Assembly: GCA_022559845.1 (NCBI GenBank) | Contig: CM040126.1 | Span: forward strand, 126,456,886 to 126,520,885 | DNA: 64,000 nt | Direction: 5' to 3' | Origin: Amorphophallus konjac | Lineage: Eukaryota > Streptophyta > Magnoliopsida > Alismatales > Araceae | In this document: positions 10,431 through 20,339 of the stretch, piece by piece | How the letters are laid out: every line of letters begins with the position of its first letter | Numbering within the stretch: position 1 is the stretch's first letter | Notes under the pieces: model-generated | Database searches by the model: none | Told to the model about the DNA's origin: nothing | The model's input: only the letters and a program-made list of their open reading frames with translations | Made by a program: the position numbers and the translations under genes

Positions 10431-12353
10431 ATGGTCAAAACCGCCCCTCTCCCAATCATATTCTATGCATACCTACCTAATGGAGATCCCACAGAAGTTG
10501 ATTTCATTGACATGGTGTCCGATAATTGGGTATCCCCCGATATCATTGCCTCTCTTTCTAAGACCGGGCAAATTGTGCACAATGGTGATCGAGTCTTTGT
10601 AGAGTTCCATAAAATGTTCAGAAAAATCACATATTCTGATGGGGCTTTGTGTCAAATAGGGACTTTGGCAGGCCCATGCATAATTCTAGGTAAAGAATGG
10701 CTGGATGATAGGAATGCCATCATTGACCTGGAACATCGATCTTGCCTAGTGCATCTTCCACACCTATCGGGAGCCTTTAAATTTGACAACTTAGTGTTCT
10801 CTCGTCCGGCTAAGCCTCGTACCTGGTCACAATATCCTCCCGACCCACCTCAAAGGAGGGAGGAAACCATGGATGAACATGAGAAAGTCGTGACCCACAC
10901 ACCCGACCACATAGAAATGGAGAACACCCCGGACTCTCTCCCCACCCTTGAGGAAACCCATGCCCAAGCCAAGGAGGAAGCTCCACCTTCCCCCCCACAT
11001 CCTAAACTCCACTCTACACCATCCACTCTAATTGGGAGTGAACTCATTTTAGGTGGGCCCCTTGTTAGTTGGCTAGAGAAGAGTTTGATTCATGAGATCA
11101 TGGCCCATATTTGTCCTCCCATGGGGCAAAACCTCTCTATGGTGCCCCTCAATTTCCATCGCACCACCATCCAATCCTACTACACTATAGAGACTATGGA
11201 TGATCTTATCAAGGATCTAGAATGACAACTAGAACTAACCGGCATGTTGACGCTAGGGACCCACCGACTTAAAAGCCTTGGTCTCATTCACCTATGTGTT
11301 GGTTCCATCACCTCAATCTGTACCATGGGTTGCTACACTAGTGACCTCTTTTTATTCCTCCCTACACCTGAAGAGCCTGACCTTATCCACCATTTGGACC
11401 ATGTTGCCTCGGGTAGGGAGCCGAGCCATCCCATTGAGGCCAACGTCCCATCTCCCTTTACACTTAGGGATAACCCATCACACATTGGGGGACTTATGAT
11501 GTGGGAGCATATAGGGGAAGACCTTACTATCCCAAGCTACGCTTTCTTTGATCCCTTTGACCCCACCGACTAGAAACCATGGCACCAACCTACCTCTTTC
11601 CCCTCCTACTCCACTATCGACCATCCATCACCTCCCGCACCCACCCCCACATGTCTATTGGGCCCAACACCCATCTTTGGGATCGAACCATATGCCTCCC
11701 TATGCTCAGCCCCAATCAAGGAACCCGCCATGTCATTGGTTCTGCCAGTTGGCAAGGACCCAATCCACTTGGGAGAGCTTGTAGACTGGGTATTCACATG
11801 TCAAGTGTTGGAAGGGACACACTTCCCCAAAAGCCCACCTCTCCTGGATCCTTTTGATCCATTCTTTTGGGAACTCTTGAAGCCTCCATCCCCACTCAAA
11901 CCCATCAAAGGTGTTAGTCCCCTCACTCCTATGCAAGTTGGTTACACAAGGGTTGCACAAATCCCTTCCCTACATACATCCATCCTTAGGAGCATGAAGC
12001 CCACCGTTTGGATAGCAATACATGTAGTCATGAGTCCAAAGGGTAAAGAAGTCATCAAGTTTGAATGCCCATGTCCTCCCATACCAATCAAGTCTCTACA
12101 TGATAGGTACACACATGGGTGTCCTGGTCCCCCGACATTTGTCAAACTCTTGCATGATAGGTTCACGCATGGATGTCCTAGTCCACCTCTGTCGGTTCAA
12201 GTTGGTAGGAACCACATGCACGATAGGTCCAAATTTGGTTATCCCGGCCCACCCATACATGCCATGTGTCTCAGTTCACTAGCATCCCTGCATTCCATAC
12301 ATCACAAGCACATTAGTAAGGACAGCAAGAGCTCCAAGAGGATAGATAGTTAA
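10431..12353 (+). pseudogene. 641-codon frame with inactive retropepsin-like domain and repeats
   Basis: One frame from ATG 10431 to the stop ending at 12353, broken only by TGA 11223-11225 and TAG 11571-11573. Residues 7-110 follow the layout of gypsy retropepsins: a beta opening, then FIDMVSDNWVSP where the family has D-S/T-G plus NFISP, then IILGKEWL...NAIIDL matching VILGMDWL...AVIDC. The catalytic D-T/S-G is replaced by D-M-V at 27-29, so proteolysis is unlikely. An acidic, proline-rich linker follows. A motif H-x-G-x-L...DPFDP occurs twice (about 351-378 and 446-477), and LHDR-x-THGCPGPP-like units occur three times (545-613). I do not know the function; structural or gag-like roles are possible. 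Confidence 0.6.
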
Positions 12354-12394
12354 CTTGAGCACCTCAAGAGTTCCATAGAGATGACTCTGGGATA

Positions 12395-12685
12395 GTGAGA
12401 ATTAAGAAACTCTTCTCAAGGGTTTCCTCAATAACGAGAGCCCGAGGTAGCAAACCCTTCAAGGTTTTGAGGCGTAATGGCCACCACGAGTGGGACCTTC
12501 CCATGGATCATGGACTTTTCCCCGTTGGCAACGTGGTAGACCTCGTGCCCCATAAGGGCCCCGCAATGGTACCTAGTGAGATAATTGGGCTTATTCCCCA
12601 CCTTGTGAGTGAACCTAACCTCGAGGGATCCAATTCAGCTTTGAGTGCCCGGTGTGAGCAACATGAGATGATACTGGATGAATAG
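12395..12685 (+). pseudogene. Gypsy integrase C-terminal tail remnant
   Basis: The frame contains KPFKVLRRNG, then WDLPMDHGLFPVGNVVDLVP. This matches the gypsy integrase tail pattern G-P-F-K-V-L-x-R...Y-x-L-D-L-P...F-N-V-x-D-L (compare VLKRVGSNAYVVDLPEEYG at 48945 on). No integrase core precedes it. It shows that the element arose from a gypsy ancestor by internal loss or replacement. Confidence 0.6.
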
Positions 12686-12721
12686 GATACCATTACTAGG
12701 AACATGGAACCTTCCCCTCCC

Positions 12722-13341
12722 CTGGCCTGGCCGGCTGAAAGCCCCTCCATACGTGTAGGTCAATTTTGGTTGTATTAATCTAATTCCCCCACCCCTGAGT
12801 CAACCCTCCTGTGTGAGGCGTAATGTTGTACTTAGAGTTATTGCAGGGGAGGCTCCATCGGCGCAGTGTGCAGGAATCCCACAGTTCACCGCTCGCTCTT
12901 GTCTCCAGCCCGGGATTGGTGTCTTCATGCTGATTAGGTATACGCTAAAACCCTCCCCGGTACTGTTTTGTTCTTTTAGTATCATTTCTAAGCTCCGCCG
13001 GTGAGGAAGAGACCGCCCAGCCTCGGCTAACCAGCTTCGTTGAGTGGCCATCGCGGGAGAGAGTGTTAGCGTGATCTGCACCACCAACGTGTGTGGTCTG
13101 CCCCGTTGATATCGGAGCTTCAAATCTAAGGGTGGGTTCCAACTCAGCCTGCCATTATCCCCAAACTACAAGGGTCTAGTCCTAGACTCGACCTTCCATC
13201 CCTGAGTCACCCCAAGAAGCGGGACACGCCTAGTGAACTAGTTCGCCAAAATTGAGTACGTGTCCTTCCTAGTGTGCTTGCAACGTTAGGTCCGAAGGTC
13301 CCCATGTCATGCCCGCTGCTCCCCTTGGTCATGTCACGTCA
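12722..13341 (+). repeat. Truncated 3' LTR (last 620 bp)
   Basis: Matches 9689-10308 closely, from CCTGGCCTGGCC to GTCACGTCA. The first 1.95 kb of the LTR and any polypurine tract are missing, apparently through one deletion joining internal sequence to the LTR. Confidence 0.88.
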
Positions 13342-13714
13342 CCTCTGCCACACGTCCCCTTGCCACTGTCGTCGGCCGCCGGGGTGAGAAGGGAGAGGGA
13401 AGGAGAGACAAGAGAGTGAGGGAGAGGAGAGATGCGAGAGACGGAGAGATGAGAGAACGGAGGGGTGAGAGGGACAAAAAAGGTTTTTTTAAAAATTTTA
13501 TTTATCTGCATAAACACCAAAAATTCCCAAAAAATCAATCTGGACTCTGAAAAATTCTAGGAAACAGCCAGGCCGCTCAACGAGCCGCCACAGACCTGAA
13601 ATAACTCATATAAACACCATCTAAGGGTCCGAAAGGCCAATATAAAAGTCTAAAACTCACTCAGACACGATCCGCAACCCATGGAAACACGATCCGAAAA
13701 TCTGGGGCGTTACA
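13342..13714 (-). repeat. Chromovirus-type LTR, second part
   Basis: Continues the LTR cut at 7735: a purine-rich GAGAGGGAAGGAGAG segment like that at 26150-26250, then AT-rich text. It ends in GGGGCGTTACA, that is TGTAACGCCCC on the minus strand, the usual Tekay-type LTR start. Sequence beyond 13714 is unrelated (copia-like). Confidence 0.75.
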
Positions 13715-13898
13715 ACTGTTACACCTAAAAATTGCAGAACTAAACTCAAGTTAGCATGTATTTAATCCAATAAGTCCAGCATACCTTAGATTGAAGTTCT
13801 TGACATTTTTGGGCTCTTTTTGGACCTGATAAACACTTAGAGAAGAGTTAAACATTAACTTGTTCACTATACCAAAATGTGAAATAGAAATTCATTCA
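13715..13898 (-). repeat. Copia LTR fragment flanking the insertions
   Basis: AT-rich sequence. Read on the minus strand it looks like SIRE-type LTR text (CAGGTCCAAAAAGAGCCC) and continues after the solo LTR at 16270. No gene. Confidence 0.4.
13894..13898. repeat. Target site duplication ATTCA (left of solo LTR)
   Basis: ATTCA directly precedes the LTR start at 13899 and is repeated at 16270-16274. Confidence 0.92.
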
Positions 13899-16269
13899 TG
13901 ATGGGGACATCTCCTACCCTTCCACACTTTTTTGAGGCTCCTGATGATCGCCATCGGTGCTACATCTTATTCGCCACTTTATTTTGAGTCATATGATGTA
14001 TGTTTATTTTCTTATTTGAGTCTTATCATGTAATTTTCCTTTTATTTGAGTCAAGTACCTTGGTTAGTGAGTCATTTACCTAGGTTATGTATTTAATGGG
14101 CCCAATTAAGTGGGCTAGGCCCAGGGGCACCCCTCCCTTGGACAGTTGGGTCATTTGTCTATTAGTTAAGGGTCTTTTGGTCATGAAAATTATGTATGCC
14201 TAAAAATAGGTCTCCTCTCCCTCATTTGTAACACAATGAATTAATGATATTACAGTATTTTGAATTCCACAATTGAGTGTTTTAGGTGAGAAGCCTAGAG
14301 TGATTGGGTGAGAAGCCCTCCACATACCCCCCCTCTCTCTCTCTAGAAGGGGGCGACCCTTTCTCTCTCTTCCCCCCCAATTTTGAAATCCTCTCTCTCC
14401 TCTCTCCTCCACCTCATCTATTCTCCTCTTGCCACATCACCTTGCCCCTTCACCTCCCTTGAGACATTAACTCCCCCCATTAAATCCTCATCAACCCCAA
14501 GAGTCATTCTCCCTCTCCTAAGGGAGAATCACATCTCCCCAAGCACCCTTCCACTTCCCCACACACCTCTTCCCATCCCCAAGGCCAACATTAATTCCAC
14601 CATTAACCAAAATTCAAACAAATCTTCTCCCTCCACCCCCCTTGCCAACCTGCGCCCTCCCCTCTCTCTCCCCTCCACTTCTGGCCGCAGCCCTCCCTCC
14701 TCCACCCCTTGGAGACCACTCACACACCCCTCCCAGCCTCCACACCCTCATCTGGTCGCACCACAGTCCCCCTCCCCATCCTAGGGTCGTCCAGCCCCTT
14801 TCCCCCACTCCTACTTTCACAATCCATCACCCTGCCCTGCACCAGTTCGCAGATAATAATCAAGGGATGATTTTCAGAGCCCGTCATGTCATCATCACTC
14901 ATTTTCTGGAGGTTTATCCTATATTTCTAGAAAGTTCTTCGAAGCAGCTTCGCACGAGAGGTGGTCTCGCATCCGTCCGAGCTCCAAGCTGCCCGGGAGA
15001 GCCATTCTCCCATGACTGCACAAAACTACTCTGGTAGGGAACCATGAGCCGGAGAGCAGAAGCGACCACGGCCGCCCCTGTTAGAGTTTGGCCGTGATTT
15101 TTGGCTAAGACCTTCTCCTCCAAGTCCCCTGCCATCTCCAAGAAGTAGGGCGCTATTTGGACCCCGGAGCATAGAGTTCCAATTTTTCTCCCCGGAGTGC
15201 GCAGGTCAGTCCTTCCTGAGATAGATCCAACCCCCTCCTACTATTTTGGTTCTCTCACTCTGCTCTGACTTCATCCGGTGACCACGTTGCTCTCTAATCG
15301 AAGAAGACTCATCCACGATCGCAACGACTTTGGTCCCGCCCTCATCGGATCCCGGGAGCACTCGTGACATCCACTTCTTCCAGCAGCTGTAGTTTTGAGA
15401 TAGCCAGAACCAGGCCCGACCGGCCCTGGTCCCGACTCCGCCCCAGCCACCGTCGACGTCAGAATAATCCCCAATAATTTGGGCGTCCTCCTGGGCCAAC
15501 CCAGGACGTTTTGGCACCAGTTTCATCATCACCAGAAGTCGGTGGAGTCCATGGCAATGCCGTCATCGACTCCCTATCATGTTGTTCCAGAAACGGGCAG
15601 AACCAGCAACGTTCGTCATTTCGGCTTAACTTAGTTTCCCCCACCCCCGCCTGGTAGACTTAAAGCCCCTCCCTACGGGAGGTAGTGTTTGGATGTAATA
15701 TAATTTCTCCCACCCTCAGTCCAACCACTCTACAAGGGCATAGTGATTGTACTAGCAGGTCGCCATCCGAAGCTACATCGGCGCGGCGTGCGGGTGCCTG
15801 CCCACGCCTCCCCGCTCGCCATCGTCTTCATCCAGGATCGGCGTCTTCACGCTGGTCAGGTGAGCTTCTGGCCCCCTCTCATTGCTGGTTTATTTTTCTT
15901 AATTAGTATTGCTTCTTAGCTCCGTCAGACAGTGAGAGAGTGCTCGGTCCTAAATTGTCATCAAATTGAGGGCCACCGCGGGGTGAGTTGTGAGAGAGCC
16001 CCTACATCTCACGCCCTCGGCGTGCTGGCCGGTCGTCGATTTGGGCATCCCAGACCCTTAGGGGTCCTTCCCAAGCTAGACAATCCCCTCGGAGCCTCAA
16101 GGTCCCACTTCGGACCCTCTTCACTATCCCCGATCCATCTACGGACCTGAGTCTGTGTTACGCGAGTGAGCTTGCCCGAGTGAGTCTGCCGTCAAAGTTG
16201 CATGCTTGCAAATCTAGGACAGAGGGTCATTTGGTCGGTCTCAACTCATCCCTACATCGTGTCACGTCA
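13899..16269 (+). mobile_element. Solo LTR of the non-autonomous gypsy family (2371 bp)
   Basis: Begins TGATGGGGACAT, ends GTGTCACGTCA, with perfect 5-bp ATTCA duplications on both sides and no internal region. It is colinear with 7736-10308: GAGTCAAGTACC near the start, GAAAGCCCCTCCC-like text late (15660), CATCGGCG and the final GTGTCACGTCA. A solo LTR forms by recombination between the two LTRs of a full element. Pyrimidine-rich stretches (14330-14830) give spurious open frames. Confidence 0.92.
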
Positions 16270-16650
16270 ATTCATTTCTTATTTTGAAAGTCAATGACAT
16301 GAACATGTGAATTAAAAACTCATACCATGAGCGGAATTAAATCTTAACAAGTTTAGGAACATTCAAGATCTCATCAAAAATATAAAGTCCATCACTCGCA
16401 TTGACACACATGTGTTGCTATCATCAAAACATTAACGCCAAAATCAATTAGGGAACTTAACAGATAAAAACTGGGGAAATTAAAGAACAAATGAATGTTG
16501 AAAGCTCCCCCTGAGTAAAATCACCGAGATCTCTTTGCAGATGATGGAATCTCTTGTTCTCCTTGAAGTGGAATGGCCTCTTGTTGAACCCGTAGCACTC
16601 TAGCACAATTTTTAGCAAGAAATACCCTCGGAGCACCTCTTTCTTGAGTG
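16270..16650 (-). pseudogene. Copia fragment with short ORF remnant
   Basis: On the minus strand, 16650-16521 reads openly (ERGAPRVFLAKN, then stop TGA 16523-16521). It joins in frame with 34340-34176 once the CACTA element and one GTG copy are removed. A G-rich motif CTCAGGGGGAGC (16514-16503) follows the stop, as after the extra ORF of SIRE-like elements. The protein is not recognised. The 16270-16500 part is AT-rich LTR-like text. Confidence 0.45.
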
Positions 16651-16666
16651 CACTACCAGAAAAAGT
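16651..16666 (+). repeat. CACTA left terminal inverted repeat
   Basis: CACTACCAGAAAAAGT, exact inverted partner at 34157-34172. Confidence 0.97.
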
Positions 16667-16900
16667 AGGATTTCAGACGGATTTTTCAGACGGAATTTAG
16701 TCCGTCTGAATATCCGTCATAAATTACGACGATCACAATTAGCGAGAAATTTCATATGTATTTCAAACGAATTAGAATCCATCGGAATATCTATCATAAA
16801 TTAAGATGGCTATTCCGACGAAAATTAATCCGTCTGAACTCAGACGACATTTCCGACGAAAAATAATCCGTCTGAATCCGTCAGAAATTCTCGCCAAATA
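16667..16900. repeat. CACTA left subterminal repeats
   Basis: Direct and inverted copies of TTCAGACGG and CCGTCTGAA about every 15-30 bases. In this superfamily such repeats bind the TNPA-type protein and are needed for excision. Confidence 0.85.
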
Positions 16901-17230
16901 ACCCGCGATAGAACCCTCTCCCTCCCACTCAGTCACACTCTCACTCTCTCTTTCCACTCTCTCCTTGCCGACGAGACCCCGTCGGAGCTCGCCTTCGTCG
17001 CCGTCCCCGTCGGAGTCGTGGTAGGTCGCCGTCCCCATCGGGCGCCTCTCCCCATTCCGGTGGCATCCTTGCCGTCGCCGCCTGAGCTCGTCGTCGCCGG
17101 CCGGTCATCATCGTGGCGGGACACAGTCTTCGCCATCGCCACCCTCGCCAGTCCTCGCCGTCCCTCGCCATCTTCTCCAATCCGGTAAGCCCTCTCCCTC
17201 TCCCTCTCCCCATTCCCCGCCGGTGCCATT
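16900..17230 (+). other. GC-rich probable 5' leader of the transposase gene
   Basis: The sequence changes from AT-rich to CG-rich (CTCGCCTTCGTCGCCGTCC). It ends with CAATCCGGTAAGCC, a good splice donor at 17184. No convincing protein; likely non-coding first exon plus intron start. Inferred from position in the CACTA element. Confidence 0.3.
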
Positions 17231-17269
17231 GTCTTTTTGTTTTTATTTTTTGAGGTTGGGAATCATCCG

Positions 17270-17862
17270 GGAGGGGTTCCGAAGGGGGGGGTTCCGGTGG
17301 GTTAGGGGGCGGGGAGGTTGGACTGGGAGGGACGGGCTAGCCGGGGGGAAGGGGGAGGTCATTGACGGTGGGAGGGGAGGGGGGTTTCAGGGATGGTGGG
17401 GGGGGGAGATCTCGTCGGTGGGAGGGGGTTCATGGAGGGTGGGGGGGATGTCGGAGATGGGAGGGGGGTTCAGGGAGGTCGGAGGGGGAGCTCAGAGGTG
17501 GGAGGGGGGGTTCACATAGGGTGGGGGGGAGGGGGGGTCGCCGGTGGGAGGGGGGTTCACAGAGGGTGGGGGGGAGGGGTGGTCCCCGGTGGGAGGGGGG
17601 GTTCACAGAGGGTGGGGGGGAGGGGGGGTCACCGGTGGGAGGGGGGTTCATAGAGGGTGGGGGGGAGGGGGGGTCGTCGATGGGAGGGGGGGTCATCGGT
17701 GGGAGGGGGGTTCACAGAGGGTGGGGGGGAGGGGGGGGAGCAGCAAGAGGTGGTCGCTGGGGGGAGGGGGTGCGGTGGGTGGTGGGGAGGGGAGAGGGGG
17801 AGGTGCCAGCAAGAGGGGGGCTCCGGTGGGGGGGGGAGGGGCCAGTAGGAGGTCTGGGAGGG
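17270..17862 (+). repeat. G-rich minisatellite (about 45-bp units)
   Basis: Units such as GGTGGGAGGGGGGTTCACAG, followed by AGGGTGGGGGGGAGGGGTGG, repeat about 10 times with small changes. The plus strand has dense runs of 4-8 G, so it could form many G-quadruplexes. Open frames in all phases (Gly/Arg/Val-rich) are artefacts. Confidence 0.9.
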
Positions 17863-18180
17863 ATTAATTAATCATTTTTTATTTTATTTAATATATTTTG
17901 TATTCATTGTAGGATAATCGGTAGAGAGGAAGGGAACGAGAGATTAGAAGATTCTTTTACAAATAAACAGTAAGTAAAAATTTAATTTCAGACATATATG
18001 TGTTGTTTCATTTTTTTTTAATTTATGTAATCTTATTTAGATTTAAAGCAAATAAATAGTTAGGATGTCTTTTTTTTATGAATATTTTTTTAAAGCAAAA
18101 CATCAATCCCACTAGCTTCTCCCTAGTTCGTCCCTGTACTAGCTCATACCATATTGTGCATACTCTACTCTGATACCACA
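17863..18180. other. AT-rich CACTA interior, no gene
   Basis: T-rich spacer with no coding signal, consistent with an intron. Confidence 0.4.
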
Positions 18181-18540
18181 ATGTTATGACTCAATTCAAC
18201 CCTTGTAAGATATTGTCCGCTTTGAGTTGAGCCCATATAATTTTATCCCCAAAAGACACCTTCCAAGTTATGGTTTCAAATCCTGCATATGTTGCTCATT
18301 AACTTCTAACTAGTCTAATTCATTCTTGTCTCAGCCCCCATCCATAATGGTAGCTTCACTCCATGGCCACTCTACTCCAGTACTTCTTGTCTAGCTAACC
18401 CTTTCTACGGGTAGCTCTCTCCTCCTACATGACTCGCGACTAGAACACTACAACAATATCATGACACGATCTAACCCTTGTGAGGTATGTGCTTACTCAC
18501 CATCCCGGGTAAATGAAGTGTCACTAACAGTGCTAAAAAA
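18160..18540 (-). repeat. Possible small LTR-element (TRIM-like) fragment
   Basis: TACTCTGATACCACAATGTT (18168-18187) looks like a reverse-oriented primer binding site next to an LTR start TGTTATGACTC. A second related start (ATCATGACACGATC...CCCTTGTGAGGTATG) occurs near 18456. The fragment is short and degenerate. Confidence 0.35.
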
Positions 18541-18555
18541 GTCAGACAGGAAGCA

Positions 18556-18822
18556 TCACACAAAAGTGTAATCAACGGGATTTAGATTAGAGATAGCGAC
18601 GATCATAGACCAAGATGATCTAGCAAGGTCACTAGAAAGGAACAAATGGTCCTTTATTTCAGCATGGGGCATTCGATAGTAGAGACACATGAAGCATAGG
18701 CAAACGCCGCACCTGGCGATCTGCTTATTAGTTGGCACCGCCGAATGGTAGACCCTCCATAAGAAGAGAGAAGTATTTGATGGAATAAAGGAATCACATA
18801 TCTTCAAGGAAAAAGAACACAT
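18556..18822 (-). pseudogene. zf-RVT (reverse transcriptase zinc-binding) fragment
   Basis: The minus strand reads KICDSFIPSNTSLFLWRVYH, then SAVPTNKQIARCGVCLCFMC and DHLFLSSDLARSSWS. This matches the plant zf-RVT domain pattern (W-x-IPSKxSFFLWR...A-x-P-T...RG...C-x-x-C...HLFxxCxxAxxxW) found at the end of LINE-type proteins and related host-embedded copies. It is truncated on both sides inside the CACTA element, so it is probably a captured or inserted fragment. Confidence 0.6.
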
Positions 18823-19520
18823 GGATGCTGAATCAAGAGTCCTATGAAAGGAGGCAACAAAAAATAAACCACTGCTATTGGGGCACCAAAATCTCTGATC
18901 CGACGAGTCATTAATTAATATGTTGAACTAGATATCCTAGGAATCAAACACTTTGTAAATTACTCATGAGACTTTATACATCCTGAGTTTGACATATTTG
19001 TCTAAGTTGCACACACAAGATTAGATTGATATTTTATTAGTCATAATTAGACATCATCCAAATACTGAACACAACACATTGGTCTAGTTCTAAATAGCCC
19101 CCCTCCCCCTCCCCTGGAGCTTGTTCTTTATAAGAGAACCCACCCACCCCATTTGAACCTTGTCTTATGATGGTAAGAAGATATAGAAAAATGGAATGAC
19201 CACATATCTGAAGTAGTACATATATACAAAGATGTGGATAAATACAAAGAAATCAGAATTCTCTATAGCAATAGGTAAATACTCAAAAAATTCTTTTTGT
19301 GATTTCAAACTTTGTGGATTTTCATTGCATGTAAATATATTTTTAAATCTGATTTTAATAGAAATTTGATGTTAATTTGACTCAAAAATGTGGATTGTTT
19401 AGCTTTGATGTTCTTCATTTACAATTTTTTGTAAATTAGGTGTTATTTAATTTGATATATGCATAATGATAATTATGTTGTTATTTAATTTTATGTTATA
19501 TAAATGCATGGGGTATTCCA
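18823..19520. other. AT-rich CACTA interior, no gene
   Basis: No open frame with coding character. A C-rich patch at 19097-19115 and AT-rich text resemble intron or spacer. Confidence 0.4.
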
Positions 19521-19526
19521 TATGAG

Positions 19527-19567
19527 CTGAGGTGCGTGGGTGCGACCTAACATTACACGCACCTCAG
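19527..19567. repeat. Perfect 12-bp stem hairpin
   Basis: CTGAGGTGCGTG (19527-19538) and its exact inverse CACGCACCTCAG (19556-19567), 17-base loop. Confidence 0.9.
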
Positions 19568-19603
19568 GAGAGCGCGTTAAAACTGTGTCAATGTGCCTTC
19601 CCG

Positions 19604-19677
19604 TTCAAGACTTTGGGATTGATGTGTATGTTCTCATTTGTTTATGAGAATGTATATATCTATCTCAAAGTCTTGAA
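19604..19677. repeat. Nested hairpin, 12-bp outer stem
   Basis: TTCAAGACTTTG (19604-19615) pairs with CAAAGTCTTGAA (19666-19677). Inside, TTCTCAT pairs with ATGAGAA. Confidence 0.9.
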
Positions 19678-19703
19678 TTGTCTCGTTTGGACAGTCTGTG
19701 AAT

Positions 19704-19956
19704 GTTTGATCGCACTTAGGCAGTCATTTACTATATGTGTTTGTATGGTTTGTTGAGATTTTCGATTACGTCTTCTCACTCTTCTCTGATATATGATTAT
19801 TGATTTTGAGTGTTTCCTTAACCACTTACTTGTAAGTGTTTAAGAAAATTTTAAAATCAATAAATATTTTTGGTATATCAGAGAAGTGTGGGGAGATGCT
19901 GCCGAAATTTTCAGCAAATCGTGCAGCACATATAGTAAGTGATTGTGCGATCAAAC
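19704..19956. repeat. 250-bp imperfect foldback (long inverted repeat)
   Basis: GTTTGATCGCAC (19704-19715) pairs with GTGCGATCAAAC (19945-19956). Inward, ACTATATGTG pairs with CACATATAGT and CTTCTCTGATATA pairs with TATATCAGAGAAG. The apex is CACTTAC-TTG-TAAGTG. By eye the arms are about three-quarters identical across 120 bases, like a young microRNA-type or small-RNA hairpin locus or an old foldback element. Confidence 0.85.
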
Positions 19957-20115
19957 CTTCATGGATGGGTTAAAAAGTGATAATCTAATTAATAGTCCTC
20001 TTTTAACTGCAAATGGTCTATGGCGAACGATGTGAGGAAAGGGTCGGGTGTAATATTCACGAAATAATGAATTGAAAGTTAGGATGTGTATTGTCATTTA
20101 TTGGGTGCAGGCAAA

Positions 20116-20247
20116 ATGTCGACAGATCGTTCATGGATGTATCGTAGAATAGTTGACCGGGTGGTGTCAGATGACTTTAAGCATGGAGTTGAGAGTTTCA
20201 TTCAATTTGCATTGTACTTTCAGAGAATTTCCGATGACCGTCCATGA
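20116..20247 (+). pseudogene. CACTA transposase-associated N-terminal domain exon
   Basis: ATG 20116 opens MSTDRSWMYRR, followed by HGVESFIQFAL. This is the start of the plant transposase-associated domain (M-x-D-R-S-W-M-Y...G-V-x-x-F-x-x-F-A) that leads Tnp2-type CACTA transposases. It stops at TGA 20245-20247 after 43 codons, before the usual cysteine-rich part (K-C-x-C). No catalytic domain follows, so the transposase is broken or its core deleted. Confidence 0.7.
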
Positions 20248-20339
20248 TTCATTATACAACATGTTCTTAGTAAGTAATTACGTCATTTAATTCAAGTATT
20301 TTTCAAACTTAATTCACAACAGTATAATAAGTGTGAAAC

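Larger units (their letters stand above)
7736..13341 (+). mobile_element. Non-autonomous Ty3/gypsy-derived LTR element
   Basis: A complete 5' LTR (7736-10308) is followed by a primer binding site, a degenerate long reading frame, an integrase-tail remnant, and a 3' LTR keeping only its last 620 bases (12722-13341). Flanks read CCTCC (7731-7735) and CCTCT (13342-13346), a target duplication with one mismatch. Removing the element rejoins a chromovirus-type LTR. No reverse transcriptase or integrase core is present, so it needed enzymes from elsewhere. The gypsy assignment rests on the retropepsin-like and integrase-tail remnants. Confidence 0.8.

Noticed and set aside
16772..17229. Possible host gene exon in a GC-rich patch
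   Set aside because: Frames are Arg/Gly-rich, unsupported on either strand, and the patch lies inside CACTA termini; better read as transposon leader.
17362..17871. Gly/Arg-rich 169-codon frame
   Set aside because: G-rich minisatellite is open in all three phases; composition artefact.
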